64,000 nucleotides of DNA from Oscillibacter ruminantium GH1 (lineage in GTDB: Bacteria; Bacillota; Clostridia; Oscillospirales; Oscillospiraceae): NCBI RefSeq assembly GCF_000307265.1, contig NZ_DF158899.1, positions 285,952 through 349,951 on the forward strand, given 5' to 3'. Positions 63,389 through 64,000 of the stretch are shown here, piece by piece. Each line of letters starts with the position of its first letter. Within the stretch, counting starts at the first letter, position 1. The notes under the pieces were generated by a model. That model ran no database searches, was not told the DNA's origin, and saw nothing but the letters and a program-made list of their open reading frames with translations. Made by a program: the position numbers and the translations under genes.

Positions 63389-63647
63389 AATATTAATAAA
63401 AGAATCGAGCTTTATTTGCTTTATCATACAGTAATGCGCTAAAAAGCATCCGCTTAGGCTCATTTCTCTAAATGTATCAACAAGACACAGCGCAGCAAAT
63501 TAAAACCTTGGGCGTGAACTAACTCGATAAGCCTGCTAATCTTAAAGATCGTCAGAAAACATTTTAGCTATACTTATAATTATTGCTGGAAATGATGAAG
63601 ATTTAGGCTTTCAGGGTGCATTTATTCCGCCGCAGGCCGTCTCCCGG

Positions 63648-64000
63648 TCATGTATTGATGTTCGCTTTTCTTGCCTGTGACATCATCTGGCGGGCATTGA
63701 GCTGATACAGCTTTCCGTCCTTTATGAAATTGCTGCCGCACTGGCAAAATTCAAATTTTACGCACTGCTACAGGCATTGCTCCCGAATGTTCAGAAATCA
63801 CGCATAGTCCAGCGGTCTGGCATTGCGGCAGACTCGCCGCGCCATTGGTCTGCATCAGGCAGCAGGAAATCCGAAGAAAAGCTGAGATAGACCATTTCGC
63901 CGCTCTTCATCTTGTATTCTCCCTCCTTTTCGCCCCGCTGGTATTGCTCAACGGACGCGCAGAAACCGTCGGTTTTCGTTACCACATCGGTGTCCACACC
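63648..64000 (-). pseudogene. Deleted DUF5131 (phage Gp37/Gp68-like) gene, 5' end outside window
   Basis: From the right edge the minus strand encodes a piece of DUF5131: GVDTDVVTKT, YKMKSGEMVYLSFSSDFLL, DADQWRGE, then it loses similarity and stops at 63791. About 50 bases on, another frame encodes FEFCQCGSNFIKDGKLYQLN and SQARKANINT ending at 63648, which looks like the C-terminus of the same family. The middle part is missing, so the gene carries an internal deletion and frameshift. Confidence 0.6.

Noticed and set aside
1-64000. tRNA or rRNA genes
   Set aside because: No cloverleaf-type TTCGANNC arms with matching acceptor stems or rRNA signatures were noticed on reading either strand.

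Overview
The window looks like a chromosome segment of an anaerobic gut-type Clostridia (Oscillospiraceae/Ruminococcaceae-like). This rests on the moderately high GC content, strong AGGAGG-type ribosome sites, the split GcvPA/GcvPB glycine decarboxylase, a T-box and a glycine riboswitch, TRAP and TTT solute transporters, and DUF families typical of that group (DUF4914, DUF6110, DUF6485, DUF2325). No rRNA, tRNA, CRISPR array or intact transposase was seen. The species cannot be named from sequence alone.

Layout. 1-10.6 kb: tail of a repeat-rich protein, then minus-strand housekeeping and stress genes: a DUF4914 P-loop protein, a membrane GDPD, a ferredoxin/4Fe-4S membrane pair behind a CRP/FNR-like class II promoter, an ECF sigma/anti-sigma/lipoprotein operon, and a low-molecular-weight tyrosine phosphatase-UmuC-YolD operon. 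11-22.4 kb: a metal-homeostasis island containing a heterodimeric ABC exporter, a GLUG lipoprotein, DUF2325, a P1B ATPase with an Ser-Cys-Ala membrane motif, DUF6110, a 26-residue membrane peptide, an AraC regulator, an HMA chaperone, a membrane-anchored methyltransferase and a divergent DtxR-family regulator. At least five copies of an 18-bp palindrome (GGTTAR-N6-YTAACC) lie in front of these transcription units. The ATPase/DUF6110 pair resembles fez (ferrosome iron-organelle) clusters. 22.6-26.4 kb: a decayed zone with several frameshifted or stop-broken genes.

26.6-33.1 kb: a GntR-controlled catabolic operon with a D-2-hydroxyacid dehydrogenase, two-part aconitase X (with a probable AUU start) and a TRAP transporter. 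33.4-37.1 kb: a chemoreceptor divergent from a DUF6485-diguanylate cyclase pair. 37.5-42.4 kb: a two-component system with its FtsX-type ABC transporter. 42.9-50.4 kb: a complete glycine-cleavage operon under a tandem glycine riboswitch, in which GcvT is fused to serine hydroxymethyltransferase. 50.8-52.5 kb: an SNF-family Na+ symporter under a T-box with a TAC (Tyr) specifier. 52.9-63.4 kb: a LysR-controlled operon with a TTT (TctCBA) transporter, two amidohydrolase-type enzymes, an RraA-like aldolase, two dehydrogenases and a second permease, probably for catabolism of an unknown organic acid or cyclic amide. The right edge holds a deleted DUF5131 pseudogene.

A small inverted-repeat (MITE-like) family appears three times. 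One copy is a full 178-bp element at 42.55 kb. The other two are short derivatives whose first three bases are the stop codon of the gene before them.
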